Shown here: one piece after another, positions 17,585 to 27,014 of the stretch | Numbering within the stretch: the first letter of the stretch is position 1 | Layout: each line of letters opens with the position of its first letter | DNA from: Nitrosomonas sp. | Lineage (GTDB): Bacteria > Pseudomonadota > Gammaproteobacteria > Burkholderiales > Nitrosomonadaceae | NCBI GenBank assembly: GCA_019635215.1 | Contig: JAHBZZ010000004.1 | Location: 1 to 64,000, forward strand | Length of the DNA stretch: 64,000 nt | Direction: 5' to 3' | The notes under the pieces: generated by a model | What the model was told of the DNA's origin: nothing | Seen by the model: only the letters and a program-made list of their open reading frames with translations | The model's database searches: none | Translations under genes and position numbers: made by a program

Positions 17585-18070
17585 ATGGTTGAAAAAGAAA
17601 CAGAAAAGATAGTCGAAATATATACTGACGGCGCGTGCAAGGGTAATCCCGGTATAGGCGGATGGGGAGCATTACTTAAATATGGCGGACATGAGCAGGA
17701 AATTTACGGTGGCGAGTTGCATACAACCAATAACCGCATGGAATTGCTCGCTGTCATTCGTGCTTTGGAAATGCTGAAACGCCGTTGCGAAGTGCAGTTG
17801 CACACGGATTCCCAATATGTGCATAAGGGTATTAGTCAATGGATACAATCCTGGAAAATACGTAACTGGAAAACAGCCGATAAAAAGCCGGTCAAAAATG
17901 TAGATTTATGGCAAGTATTGGATCAATTGGCTCAACAACAGGATATCGAGTGGATCTGGGTACGTGGACATGCCGGACATGAAGGGAACGAACGGGCTGA
18001 TGCGCTGGCAAATCGTGGTGTTGAAAAAATAATCGCTGAAAATTCAAACAAACCATTAAAAGAGCATTGA
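17585..18070 (+). CDS. rnhA: Ribonuclease HI
   Basis: A 161-residue enzyme that cuts the RNA strand of RNA-DNA hybrids. All four carboxylates are seen: D15 in [13 protein letters not shown]53 in [11 protein letters not shown]75 in HTDSQYV, and D139 in ERADALA. The flexible H129 of [10 protein letters not shown] is also present. It is 10 bases from dnaQ and probably co-transcribed with it. Length is normal. Confidence 0.97.
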   Translation: MVEKETEKIVEIYTDGACKGNPGIGGWGALLKYGGHEQEIYGGELHTTNNRMELLAVIRALEMLKRRCEVQLHTDSQYVHKGISQWIQSWKIRNWKTADKKPVKNVDLWQVLDQLAQQQDIEWIWVRGHAGHEGNERADALANRGVEKIIAENSNKPLKEH

Positions 18071-18079
18071 GACTATAGC

Positions 18080-18790
18080 ATGCGACAAATTGTGCTGGAC
18101 ACAGAAACAACGGGGCTGGAATACAAATTGGGACACCGCATTGTCGAAATCGCTGCGGTTGAAATCTGCAACAGACAATTGACGGGAAATCATTTTCATC
18201 AATACCTGAACCCTGAACGTAATAGCGACGCCGGCGCTTTGCAGGTTCATGGATTAACGCGCGAGTTTCTTGAAGACAAACCGAAGTTCAGCGAAATTTA
18301 CAAAGCATTTCTCGATTTCATTAGTGATACAGAATTGATCATTCACAACGCATCATTTGATGTCGGATTCCTGAACCATGAGCTGGGATTGGCAAAACAG
18401 CAGGCATTGGACACCTATTGTGCAGGGGTTACCGACACGCTCAAGCTGGCTAAGGAACTTCACCCCGGAAAACGCAATAATCTGGATGCGCTATGTGAGC
18501 GTTATAAGATCGACAATTCCAAGCGAACACTGCATGGCGCGTTATTGGATGCGGAACTTCTAGCCGAGGTTTATCTGGCGATGACGCGTGGACAGGAGTC
18601 ATTATTAATCGATCTTGATCTGCAGAATCCGGTCGATCATTTTACAGATTGTGATGTCAAAAATCTGAACCTGCGTGTTTTGCCTGCATCTACTGCGGAA
18701 ATGAAACAACATGCCCAGCTACTGACACATATCGACAAGGAAAGTAATCATCGCTGCGTATGGAGAAAACTGCAATCCATCGATCATTAG
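18080..18790 (+). CDS. dnaQ: DNA polymerase III epsilon subunit
   Basis: A 236-residue proofreading exonuclease. The ExoI motif is VLDTETTGLEY (D7, E9), ExoII is HNASFDVGFLNHEL, and ExoIII is HGALLDAELLAEVYLAM. It binds the alpha subunit of the replicative polymerase, and the C-terminal segment after about residue 185 is the likely tether. Neighbouring rnhA and dnaQ form the conserved pair found in many proteobacteria. Confidence 0.96.
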   Translation: MRQIVLDTETTGLEYKLGHRIVEIAAVEICNRQLTGNHFHQYLNPERNSDAGALQVHGLTREFLEDKPKFSEIYKAFLDFISDTELIIHNASFDVGFLNHELGLAKQQALDTYCAGVTDTLKLAKELHPGKRNNLDALCERYKIDNSKRTLHGALLDAELLAEVYLAMTRGQESLLIDLDLQNPVDHFTDCDVKNLNLRVLPASTAEMKQHAQLLTHIDKESNHRCVWRKLQSIDH

Positions 18791-18939
18791 GATCTGTAGA
18801 TTGCCCATTGCTGCGTCAATGACTTTATCCCTTTAGTATCTTATATCTTATTACTGTCTCACTCGAGACCCACAAGTCTTTACGATTGGTTATTGATGCA
18901 GCCCGACTACGCAAAACCAATCGGACCTGCGCGCGCTGT

Positions 18940-20082
18940 TTATTGCACCGGCTTTGACGTATCATCCGCCATTTCCAACTTTCCGGCCACTTCGCTGATC
19001 CAGGTGGCGTTAAAGGGTAGCGTGTTCTGGACGTGCTCAACCTGTTCAAGATAAGCCGCCAGCGTCACCCCCTGCTGCGTGACGGGGATCGGGGCTGCGC
19101 GTGGATGTTGAACGACTTCATCCAGCAATGCCGTGTTGATTTCAGCATGAGGTCGCGCATTGATCTGCGCCTTGATTACGGCACGCGCGGTTTTCAACAG
19201 GGCGATCAAGCGCTGGCTGTGATTGCGTTTGTCGTCTTCGAGTATCGGATAAGTTTGCAGGTACAGTGCATCGCCGCGCCAGCCGAACAGGCGGGGCTGA
19301 TTCACCACGTGCACCGGCGTACCGACCGGCACATGCTGGAAAATACTGGCGATATCTTCCGGATACATACGGATACACCCGAAACTGCCGCGCATGCCGA
19401 TACTTGGCGGTTTGTTGGTGCCGTGAATCGCGTAAGCCGGCCAGCCAAGCCGCATCACATGCTCACCCATTGGATTGTCAGGACCGGGTGGCACCACTGC
19501 AGGCAGCGGATTGCCATTGCGCGCATATTCCTTGTGAATGGATGGTGTCGGTATCCAGACCGGATTCTCAGTCTTGGCAGTAACACGGGTTACACCTTCG
19601 GGGGTTTTCCAGTTCAGACGGCCAATACCGACCGGATGTGTGATCACGCGCTGCAATTCGCCCTGCTTGACGGGCGGGTAATAAAACAAACGCATTGCGG
19701 CAAGATTAATCACGATGCCTTTGCGCGGCGCATCGGGTAAAACAAACTGGGTGGGTATGACGATACGCGCGCCTTCTCCTGGCAGCCAGGGATCAACATC
19801 GGGATTAGCGCTGACGATCTCTTCATACCCCAGATTGAACCGCCGTGCGATATCGGAAAGCGTATCCTCATACTCTGCGGTGATCACCTGTATTTCTCCA
19901 ACAACATCATCACGAAAAGTATCGATACTGAATTCATGACTGGCGAGCGGAATCGGCAATGTATTGACGGTCGGCGGCGGTGTATCCGGTGATTGCGTCA
20001 TCAGTGACTGGCAGCCGCTGAACAGAAAAACAATCAATAAAAGACCGCAGAACAGAATGCTGCGTGGTGATAAGATAACCAT
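18940..20082 (-). CDS. L,D-transpeptidase lipoprotein with LysM-like domain
   Basis: A 380-residue envelope enzyme. Its signal sequence ends in the lipobox FLFSGC (C24). A LysM-like domain spans about 66-111 (ITAEYEDTLSDIARRFNLGY ... ANPDVDPWLPGEGARIVIP). The YkuD catalytic site is intact: H220 in HGTN and S233-G235-C236 in SFGCIRMYPEDI. It would make 3-3 peptidoglycan cross-links or attach proteins to peptidoglycan, as in the ErfK/YbiS group. A C-terminal extension of about 100 residues after the catalytic domain is common in this group. Confidence 0.92.
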   Translation of the reverse strand: MVILSPRSILFCGLLLIVFLFSGCQSLMTQSPDTPPPTVNTLPIPLASHEFSIDTFRDDVVGEIQVITAEYEDTLSDIARRFNLGYEEIVSANPDVDPWLPGEGARIVIPTQFVLPDAPRKGIVINLAAMRLFYYPPVKQGELQRVITHPVGIGRLNWKTPEGVTRVTAKTENPVWIPTPSIHKEYARNGNPLPAVVPPGPDNPMGEHVMRLGWPAYAIHGTNKPPSIGMRGSFGCIRMYPEDIASIFQHVPVGTPVHVVNQPRLFGWRGDALYLQTYPILEDDKRNHSQRLIALLKTARAVIKAQINARPHAEINTALLDEVVQHPRAAPIPVTQQGVTLAAYLEQVEHVQNTLPFNATWISEVAGKLEMADDTSKPVQ

Positions 20083-20227
20083 TTTATTGTGAAATATTTG
20101 ATCAATTGCCTGACAATCTACAGGCTTAACCCCGGCGCCTCAACACTTTCGAGGCGATGCAGGCAATCACTGCAACTAAAATACAACAGTACCCAATTTC
20201 GTTACAACCTATTTTTCGACAACCATC

Positions 20228-21139
20228 ATGGCAAAAATTGGATTCATCGGCCTGGGTATCATGGGCAAACCGATGGCCGGACATTTGATACACGGCGGTC
20301 ATTCGCTTTTTCTTCATTCGCGCAGCGGCGTGCCGGATGAGCTTGCCGCGCTGGGCGGCACGGTTTGCAAAACGCCGCGGGACGTGGCGCGGCAGGCGGA
20401 AATCATTATCACGATGGTGCCGGATACGCCGGATGTAGAAAAAGTACTGTTTGGCGAGAATGGCGTCGTTTCCGGTTTACAGGCTACTGCAGACCATGAG
20501 ACGCGTCAAATTGTCATTGACATGAGCACGATCTCGCCACAGGCAACGCAGCAATTTGCCACCAGAATCAATACGCTCGGCCATGATTATGTCGATGCGC
20601 CGGTTTCCGGCGGCGATATCGGTGCGCAGAATGCGTCGCTGACCATTATGGTAGGCGCGGATGAAACGGTATTCGAAACAGTGAAACCGATTCTTGAACT
20701 GATGGGAAAGCAGGTCACCCTGATCGGCGGCAACGGCGCGGGCCAGATCTGCAAAATCGCCAATCAGATCATTGTATCGCTCACTATTGAAGCAGTTGCT
20801 GAAGCGCTGCTCTATGTATCCAAAGCCGGTGCAGATCCGCAAAAAGTGCGTGAGGCGCTGATGGGCGGCTTCGCCGCTTCACGCGTACTGGAAGTGCATG
20901 GCGAGCGCATGATCAACCGCCGCTTTGATCCGGGATTCAAAATCGCATTACACCAGAAGGATCTGGATATCGTGCTGTCCAGCGCATCCGCGCTGGGTAT
21001 CAGCCTGCCCAACACCGCAACAGTACACGAACTGTTCAATGCCTGTATCGCACATGGCGGCGCAAAATGGGATAATTCGGCCATTGTCACCGTATTGGAA
21101 AAACTCGCGAACCATGAAATACGCAAGCATTCGGAATAA
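20228..21139 (+). CDS. 2-hydroxy-3-oxopropionate (tartronate semialdehyde) reductase
   Basis: A 303-residue beta-hydroxyacid dehydrogenase. The N-terminal NAD(P)-binding GFIGLGIMGKPMAGHL is intact, as is the substrate loop DAPVSGGDIGAQNASLTIMV and the catalytic-lysine region GNGAGQICKIANQIIV. It reduces tartronate semialdehyde to glycerate. It stands 17 bases before glcD, which links it to glycolate salvage by the glycerate pathway. A general 3-hydroxyisobutyrate-type dehydrogenase is the alternative reading, but the operon context favours this one. Confidence 0.88.
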   Translation: MAKIGFIGLGIMGKPMAGHLIHGGHSLFLHSRSGVPDELAALGGTVCKTPRDVARQAEIIITMVPDTPDVEKVLFGENGVVSGLQATADHETRQIVIDMSTISPQATQQFATRINTLGHDYVDAPVSGGDIGAQNASLTIMVGADETVFETVKPILELMGKQVTLIGGNGAGQICKIANQIIVSLTIEAVAEALLYVSKAGADPQKVREALMGGFAASRVLEVHGERMINRRFDPGFKIALHQKDLDIVLSSASALGISLPNTATVHELFNACIAHGGAKWDNSAIVTVLEKLANHEIRKHSE

Positions 21140-21156
21140 AACACAGAGGATGATCG

Positions 21157-22614
21157 ATGTCCCCCGCGCCTGAATTAATCCAGCGGCTGCACACCTATTT
21201 GCCGTCTGACGCCGTGCTGTATGAAACGGAAGACCTCAAGCCTTATGAATGCGACGGCCTGTCCGCATACCGGCAAACGCCGATGATTGTCGTGCTGCCG
21301 CAAACCGAGCAGCAGATTATCCAGGTCTTGCAGCTCTGCCATGAGACGCACACACCGGTTGTGGCGCGCGGCGCAGGAACAGGACTTTCCGGCGGCGCTC
21401 TGCCGCATGACGCGGGCATTCTGATGTCGCTGGCCAAATTAAACCGCATCCTGGAAATCGATCCGCTGGCACGCACCGCGCGCGTACAACCCGGCGTCAG
21501 AAATCTCGCCATCAGCGATGCCGCCAAACCTTACGGACTTTATTACGCGCCCGATCCGTCATCACAGATCGCCTGCTCCATCGGCGGCAATGTCGCGGAA
21601 AATTCCGGCGGCGTGCATTGTCTGAAGTATGGCCTGACAGTACATAATATTCTCAAACTGCGCGTTCTGACCATCGAAGGCGAATTGCTGGAAATCGGCG
21701 GCGAAGCACTCGACAGCGCAGGTTTCGATCTGCTGGCGCTGATGACCGGCAGCGAAGGCATGCTCGGTATCGTCACCGAAATCACCGTAAAACTGATTCC
21801 CATCCCGGAAAAAGCACAACTGGTCATGGTGGCTTTTGATGATATCCAGAAAGCAGGCAATGCCGTCGCCAATGTCATTGCCGCCGGTATTATCCCGGCA
21901 GGCATGGAAATGATGGACAAAATCACCATCCATGCTGTCGAGGCCTTTCTGCACGCCGGTTACGACCTGAATGCCGAAGCGATACTGCTGTGCGAATCGG
22001 ATGGTACAACCGAGGAAGTCGCCGATGAAATCGCGCGCATCGATACCATCATGAAAAGCAGCGGCGCTACCAGCATCCGCACTTCGCGCAATGAAGCCGA
22101 GCGACTCGGTTTCTGGGCCGGGCGCAAAGCCGCATTCCCCGCCGCCGGCCGGGTATCGCCGGATTACTATTGCATGGACGGCACCATTCCACGCAAACAT
22201 CTGGGGCAGGTTCTGAGTGGCATCGAAGCGTTATCCGAACACTACGGCCTGCGCTGCATGAATGTATTTCACGCCGGCGACGGCAATCTGCATCCACTGA
22301 TTCTTTATGACGCCAATACGCCGGGTGAGCTGGAAAAGACCGAGGCATTCGGCGGTAAGATTCTGGAAATGTGTATTCATGCCGGCGGCACCATCACCGG
22401 TGAGCACGGCGTCGGCATGGAAAAAATCAATCAGATGTGTATCCAATTCAAATCGGACGAGCTGGAAATTTTTCACGGTATCAAAGCGGCTTTCGATCCG
22501 CAAAACCTGCTGAATCCCGGCAAAGCCGTACCAACATTGCATCGCTGTGCGGAATTCGGCGCCATGCATGTCCACAGCGGTTCGGAAAAATTTCCCGATT
22601 TACCGCGTTTCTGA
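21157..22614 (+). CDS. glcD: Glycolate oxidase subunit GlcD
   Basis: A 485-residue FAD-linked oxidase. The FAD_binding_4 domain shows VVARGAGTGLSGGALPHDAG and SIGGNVAENSGGVHCLKYGL. The C-terminal FAD-linked domain contains NVFHAGDGNLHPLILYD and GTITGEHGVGMEK. With GlcE and GlcF it oxidises glycolate to glyoxylate and passes electrons to the quinone pool. D-lactate is another possible substrate for the family, but the glcDEF order points to glycolate. The gene is part of the operon from 20228 to 24996. Confidence 0.95.
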   Translation: MSPAPELIQRLHTYLPSDAVLYETEDLKPYECDGLSAYRQTPMIVVLPQTEQQIIQVLQLCHETHTPVVARGAGTGLSGGALPHDAGILMSLAKLNRILEIDPLARTARVQPGVRNLAISDAAKPYGLYYAPDPSSQIACSIGGNVAENSGGVHCLKYGLTVHNILKLRVLTIEGELLEIGGEALDSAGFDLLALMTGSEGMLGIVTEITVKLIPIPEKAQLVMVAFDDIQKAGNAVANVIAAGIIPAGMEMMDKITIHAVEAFLHAGYDLNAEAILLCESDGTTEEVADEIARIDTIMKSSGATSIRTSRNEAERLGFWAGRKAAFPAAGRVSPDYYCMDGTIPRKHLGQVLSGIEALSEHYGLRCMNVFHAGDGNLHPLILYDANTPGELEKTEAFGGKILEMCIHAGGTITGEHGVGMEKINQMCIQFKSDELEIFHGIKAAFDPQNLLNPGKAVPTLHRCAEFGAMHVHSGSEKFPDLPRF

Positions 22615-22643
22615 GGTTTCCATAACCGGTCAACTGATTTTCC

Positions 22644-23741
22644 ATGCAAACCATTATCGATCAAATCACCGCAACCCTGCACACAGCCGCCGAACGCGGT
22701 CAACCGCTGCATATCCAGGGCGGCGGCAGCAAAGCCTTTTACGGCCATCCGCGCACCGAATCAGCGGAATCACTGGATATCACGCCGTACCAAGGCATTG
22801 TCAATTACGAATCGACCGAACTGGTGATCACCGCACGTGCCGGTACGCGATTATCCGAAATTGAATCGGTACTGCGTGAACATGGCCAGATGCTCGCATT
22901 CGAACCGCCGCATTTTGCCAACACCGCGACACTGGGCGGGTGCGTCGCCGCGGGATTATCCGGCCCGCGCCGCGCATCAGCGGGCGCCGTGCGGGATTTC
23001 GTACTCGGCGTGCGCATGCTTGATGGCACCGGCCGCGATTTGCATTTTGGCGGACAGGTGATGAAAAATGTCGCCGGCTACGATATCTCACGTCTGATGG
23101 TGGGCAGCATGGGCACACTTGGCGTGTTACTCGAAGTATCGCTCAAGGTGCTGCCATTGCCTGTGGCGGAAAAAACAATATGCCTGGAAATGAATGCCAC
23201 GCAGGCGATCAAACAGATGAACCAGTGGGCGGGAAAACCGCTGCCGATCTCGGCGGCCTGCCATGTTGATGAACAGTTATCTATCCGGCTGTCCGGCGCG
23301 GAGACTGCCATACGCGCCGCCCAGACGCAGTTAGGCGGTGAATCCCGCGCAGATGGTGATACATTCTGGCAGGCCCTGCGGGAGCAGACACACCCGTTTT
23401 TTAAACCAGCAACGCCGCTCTGGCGTTTGTCGATCAAATCCACCGCGCCTGAATACCATCTGCCTGGAAAACAATTGATGGAATGGAACGGCGCGTTACG
23501 CTGGTTAGCCTGTCAGAATGATCAGGACAATGAAGGTAGCAGGAGCGACAATGCAGCACATGTTATACGCGAAGCAGCCAAAGCGGCTGGCGGGCATGCG
23601 ACGCTTTTCCGTGGCCATCATCACGCAACACCTGTATTCCACCCACTCACACCGGCGCTGCTGAGCCTTCACCGGCGGCTGAAACAACAATTCGACCCAG
23701 CGGGGATATTGAATCCCGGCAGGCTTTATCCGGAATTTTGA
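22644..23741 (+). CDS. glcE: Glycolate oxidase subunit GlcE (FAD-binding)
   Basis: A 365-residue FAD-binding subunit related to GlcD but shorter. The FAD site is visible as LHIQGGGSKAFYGHP and ATLGGCVAAGLSGPRRASAG, followed by GGQVMKNVAGYDISRLMVGS. It ends with FDPAGILNPGRLYPEF, the family's C-terminal block. It lies 29 bases after glcD and 7 bases before glcF, so all are co-transcribed. Confidence 0.94.
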   Translation: MQTIIDQITATLHTAAERGQPLHIQGGGSKAFYGHPRTESAESLDITPYQGIVNYESTELVITARAGTRLSEIESVLREHGQMLAFEPPHFANTATLGGCVAAGLSGPRRASAGAVRDFVLGVRMLDGTGRDLHFGGQVMKNVAGYDISRLMVGSMGTLGVLLEVSLKVLPLPVAEKTICLEMNATQAIKQMNQWAGKPLPISAACHVDEQLSIRLSGAETAIRAAQTQLGGESRADGDTFWQALREQTHPFFKPATPLWRLSIKSTAPEYHLPGKQLMEWNGALRWLACQNDQDNEGSRSDNAAHVIREAAKAAGGHATLFRGHHHATPVFHPLTPALLSLHRRLKQQFDPAGILNPGRLYPEF

Positions 23742-23748
23742 AATAATC

Positions 23749-24996
23749 ATGCAAACCCGACTCGCCGATTTCATTAAACATTCACCGCAGGGAAAAGAAG
23801 CGGATGCCATTTTGCGCAGTTGCGTGCACTGCGGATTCTGCCTGGCCACCTGTCCGACCTATCAGCTGCTTGGCGACGAGCTTGACAGCCCGCGCGGCCG
23901 TATTTATCTGATGAAACAGATGCTCGAAGGCCAGCCTGTCACCCGGAAAACCCAGTTGCATCTGGATCGCTGTTTGACCTGCCGCGCGTGCGAATCCACT
24001 TGTCCTTCCGGGGTACGCTATGCCGAACTGGTGGACATCAGCCGGAATCTGATCGAGCAGCAGGTCAAACGCCCTGCCGGAAAAAAATTGATCCGTTATT
24101 TGTTGCGCAAGGTTCTGCCGAATCCCGTTTTCTTCAAACCACTGATACGCGCTGGTCAATTCGTACGCCCCGTGCTGCCCGCAAGCCTGAAAAAATCCAT
24201 TCCACCCGCAGTTCAGATAAAACCGCACTGGCCGGCAGCGCGGCATGCACGAAAAATCCTGGTGCTCGATGGCTGCGTTCAACCGGCATTCGCGCCCAAT
24301 ATCAATGCCGCCACCGCGCGCGTGCTGGATGCAATCGGCATCTCGTTGATCACCTCGGCGCAGGCCGGATGCTGCGGTGCGATTGCATACCATCTGAATG
24401 CGCAGACGGAAGGCATGGACGCCATGCGTAAAAATATCGATGCCTGGTGGCCGCTGATCGAAAAAAATGCAGTGGAATGCATTGCCATGACGGCCAGCGG
24501 CTGTGGCGTGACTGTCAAGGAATACGGTCACATATTGCGCCACGATCCGGCATACGCGGAAAAAGCGGCACGGGTTTCAGCCATGACCCGGGATCTCAGC
24601 GAAATTCTCCTGTCCGAACAGGAAAAGCTGCAACAGCTTCTTGAAGCGCGAAAAGAAAAATCCGATCCTGCCAGGATCGCTTTCCACTCACCCTGCACGC
24701 TGCAACACGGCCAGCAGATCCGCGGCACGGCTGAAAAAATTCTGCAGAGCGCCGGATTCAAACTGACCGCCGTACCCGATGCGCACTTGTGCTGCGGCTC
24801 CGCAGGCACTTATTCCATTCTGCAACCGGAACTCTCGCAGCAATTACTGAAAAACAAGATCAATGCACTGGAATCAGATCATCCGCAACGCATCGCAACG
24901 GCCAATATCGGCTGCCTGATGCATCTGCGTAACGGAACGTCACTGTCCGTCAGGCATTGGGTTGAGGTTATCGATGAACGGTTGTTTCAAGATTGA
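23749..24996 (+). CDS. glcF: Glycolate oxidase iron-sulfur subunit GlcF
   Basis: A 415-residue protein with two 4Fe-4S ferredoxin motifs: C25, C28, C31, C35 (CVHCGFCLATCP) and C75, C78, C81, C85 (CLTCRACESTCP). Two CCG domains follow, marked by QAGCCGAIAYHLN and DAHLCCGSAGTYSILQP. It passes electrons from the flavin subunits to the membrane. As the last gene of the operon it completes the glycolate dehydrogenase complex. Both cysteine sets are complete. Confidence 0.95.
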   Translation: MQTRLADFIKHSPQGKEADAILRSCVHCGFCLATCPTYQLLGDELDSPRGRIYLMKQMLEGQPVTRKTQLHLDRCLTCRACESTCPSGVRYAELVDISRNLIEQQVKRPAGKKLIRYLLRKVLPNPVFFKPLIRAGQFVRPVLPASLKKSIPPAVQIKPHWPAARHARKILVLDGCVQPAFAPNINAATARVLDAIGISLITSAQAGCCGAIAYHLNAQTEGMDAMRKNIDAWWPLIEKNAVECIAMTASGCGVTVKEYGHILRHDPAYAEKAARVSAMTRDLSEILLSEQEKLQQLLEARKEKSDPARIAFHSPCTLQHGQQIRGTAEKILQSAGFKLTAVPDAHLCCGSAGTYSILQPELSQQLLKNKINALESDHPQRIATANIGCLMHLRNGTSLSVRHWVEVIDERLFQD

Positions 24997-25396
24997 TATA
25001 TTGTCCGCAATGACGGAATCCAATAAATAAACCATTTATATGTGGTTGTGCCATCCCGGTTAAAACAGTACCGGACAGTGGCAATACGATACGACAAGCT
25101 GAAGAGAAACAGGTTATTCTTCAATGAAACACTCGGTGACTTGTGAATTTTCATCAACACCGCTTTGTCTCTTTTTACAAAATTAATCCATAGATAAAAT
25201 TGTTGAACGGTGCATAGAAATAGCGCTGAAATGCAGGGAACCTGTTTGTCTGGACTGAGTTGTCTTCATTCTTGTAAGTTTGGTTTGTTTCGTTATATAC
25301 TTCAAAACTGGCTGTTTTTTATAAACCTTGAAAGAAATATTAATAATAAATAAACTGGTTCTAAATTTTTTTAAGAAATAAATATTAGGAGAAACA
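24997..25396. other. Intergenic region, no gene seen
   Basis: About 400 bases between glcF and a small lipoprotein. The DNA is AT-rich toward the right end. Short open frames are present but have no ribosome site or family signature. A ribosome-binding AGGAG lies at 25388-25392, just before the lipoprotein start. Confidence 0.5.
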
Positions 25397-25594
25397 ATGA
25401 AATTTTCAGTATTTTTAGCAGCATTCCTCGTACTTGTTTTATCGGGTTGTGGTTCAATGTTTGACTCAGCTGACATGGGTGATCCCAATATGGTCAGTGA
25501 TGATTGTGAATTTGGTATTGACGGTAATGGTAACTGTCTGAAAGAAGGACAGGATCCACGTCCATATGGTGGTACCAGTAAGCCAGGACATTAA
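25397..25594 (+). CDS. Small lipoprotein of unknown function
   Basis: A 65-residue protein with a clear lipoprotein signal: MKFSVFLAAFLVLVLSGC, lipidated at C18. The mature part is only about 48 residues, rich in Asp, Gly and Asn (DDCEFGIDGNGNCLKEGQDP) with two cysteines that could form a disulfide. AGGAG precedes the start by 4-5 bases and a terminator follows, so it looks like a real single-gene unit. I do not recognise a family. The Asp/Asn/Gly-rich stretch hints at calcium binding, but this is a guess. Confidence 0.75.
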   Translation: MKFSVFLAAFLVLVLSGCGSMFDSADMGDPNMVSDDCEFGIDGNGNCLKEGQDPRPYGGTSKPGH

Positions 25595-25641
25595 GATTTA
25601 AGTTTTAATAGCCAACATTTGTTTCTCAATGAGACAAACAG

Positions 25642-25668
25642 AACCGCCCTTAGTGGCGGTTTTGTTAT
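25642..25668 (+). terminator. Terminator after the small lipoprotein
   Basis: AACCGCC and GGCGGTT form a stem with a short CTTAGT loop, followed by TTGTTATTT. It ends the transcript 48 bases after the lipoprotein stop. Confidence 0.75.
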
Positions 25669-25836
25669 TTGAAGGGCTAGAGCATTTTTATTTTAGTTAG
25701 ATACATATCGATATCGGATACATTGAAGTAGTTCTGGCACTCGTACATAAGCCAGAAAATAACGCACTATACGGGCCATCGGTACAGCTACACTGGTGTT
25801 GGCGCATGTAGTAAATTTGTAGCCTCAATAACACTG

Positions 25837-26830
25837 CTACATCAAAATACTATTCCTTGCTTTGACAGGCTTTGGTAAATCGGTTTCATCAAGCATTTCA
25901 CGAAGGTCTATTTCAATACTGCGACTCAGCGCTGTAACAGGCACATCATTTGCGCCGCCCTGAAAAGGGTTTTCACTGGATTCACCAATTTTATCCATTG
26001 TGTGAAATATCCATGAAACCATGACACAAAAAGGAATCGTTAACCAGGCAAAGTAATGCCCGAATTTTTCAAACTCCGGCAACATTCCAAAAGGCAGCAG
26101 CAGGACAAACAACCAGACAAAATAGAGATTGAGCGTTGAGAACTGTCTTGGATAGGGAAAGTTTTTGATGCGCTCACATTTGCCCTGATGTTCATGCAAG
26201 TCAGACAGGATTTTTTGTAATGCGATATGGCTGAAATTTTCTATCAGACCCTGATTGAATATCGATAATATGCATAGCCCGATTCTGCTTGCCTAAAATA
26301 TAGGCTTTATCCGTTGCAGATAGGTAAGGCGTTATATCATCTTCTAATTTTGTCTCATGTTCCGAAACAACAAAAAGCCTTTTATGCTCAATATTAAATT
26401 TTTTATTCATCGTCTCCCATTCGCGTGGTTGACGCAATTGATGACGTAGCGCCGTAAGCCATGCAATATGGCGATAAATAAGTCCGCGGTAAACTGTTTC
26501 AAGTTCGCTTTCAGATAAAGATTGCTGTATGTATTGGTTAGTGATATATGTTTTTACGAGCATTCCCCATATCCGACTTGAATTGACTATAGCGCCATAA
26601 ATCTTCCTCGCTTCCCACAAACGGTCATAAGTCGCATTATTCTGAAAACCAATAATAATCGCTAATGCTGTTCCCAAAAGTGCTATCGGTAACCACGGTA
26701 AAGCCAGCCATTGGCAGTCAAAGATTTCATAGGCTACGGTGGGAATCGTTGCGACAATGGTATAAATACCGATGTCATGCTTTGTCCATACAACAACTTC
26801 TTTAAAACTGAAATTCTGGCCTGTATGCAT
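25837..26830 (-). pseudogene. Bestrophin-like channel gene, split by a frameshift
   Basis: Two adjacent minus-strand frames, 26201-26830 and 25837-26199, together make one bestrophin family protein (YneE-like, about 330 residues). The first part has helices and IIGFQNNATYDRLWEARKIY, the second HEHQGKCERIKNFPYPRQFS, both family signatures. Near 26254 the frame must shift by one base to join IIDIQ to QGLIENFSHIALQKILSDLH. The downstream frame stays open across this point, so a single base insertion (or two-base loss) explains it. Bestrophins are pentameric anion channels. It is either a recent pseudogene or a sequencing error. Confidence 0.8.
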
Positions 26831-27014
26831 TGAAATCCTCTTGTTCTATTCAAGTGATGAATTGAATAACGCGCATATAATTTTTTCGGCCGTTTCGAGC
26901 CTGGACAACATGGTGCTATCTATAACATGACCTGCATGGCTACTGATCAATCAAGGCTTCCATGCGGAATTTCCAGACAGTTTCTCAGTTAAGTGCCGGA
27001 CTCAGATTGATGTA

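Noticed and set aside
19033-19740. A 235-residue plus-strand frame opposite the L,D-transpeptidase
   Set aside because: Antisense shadow; the transpeptidase active site is intact on the other strand.
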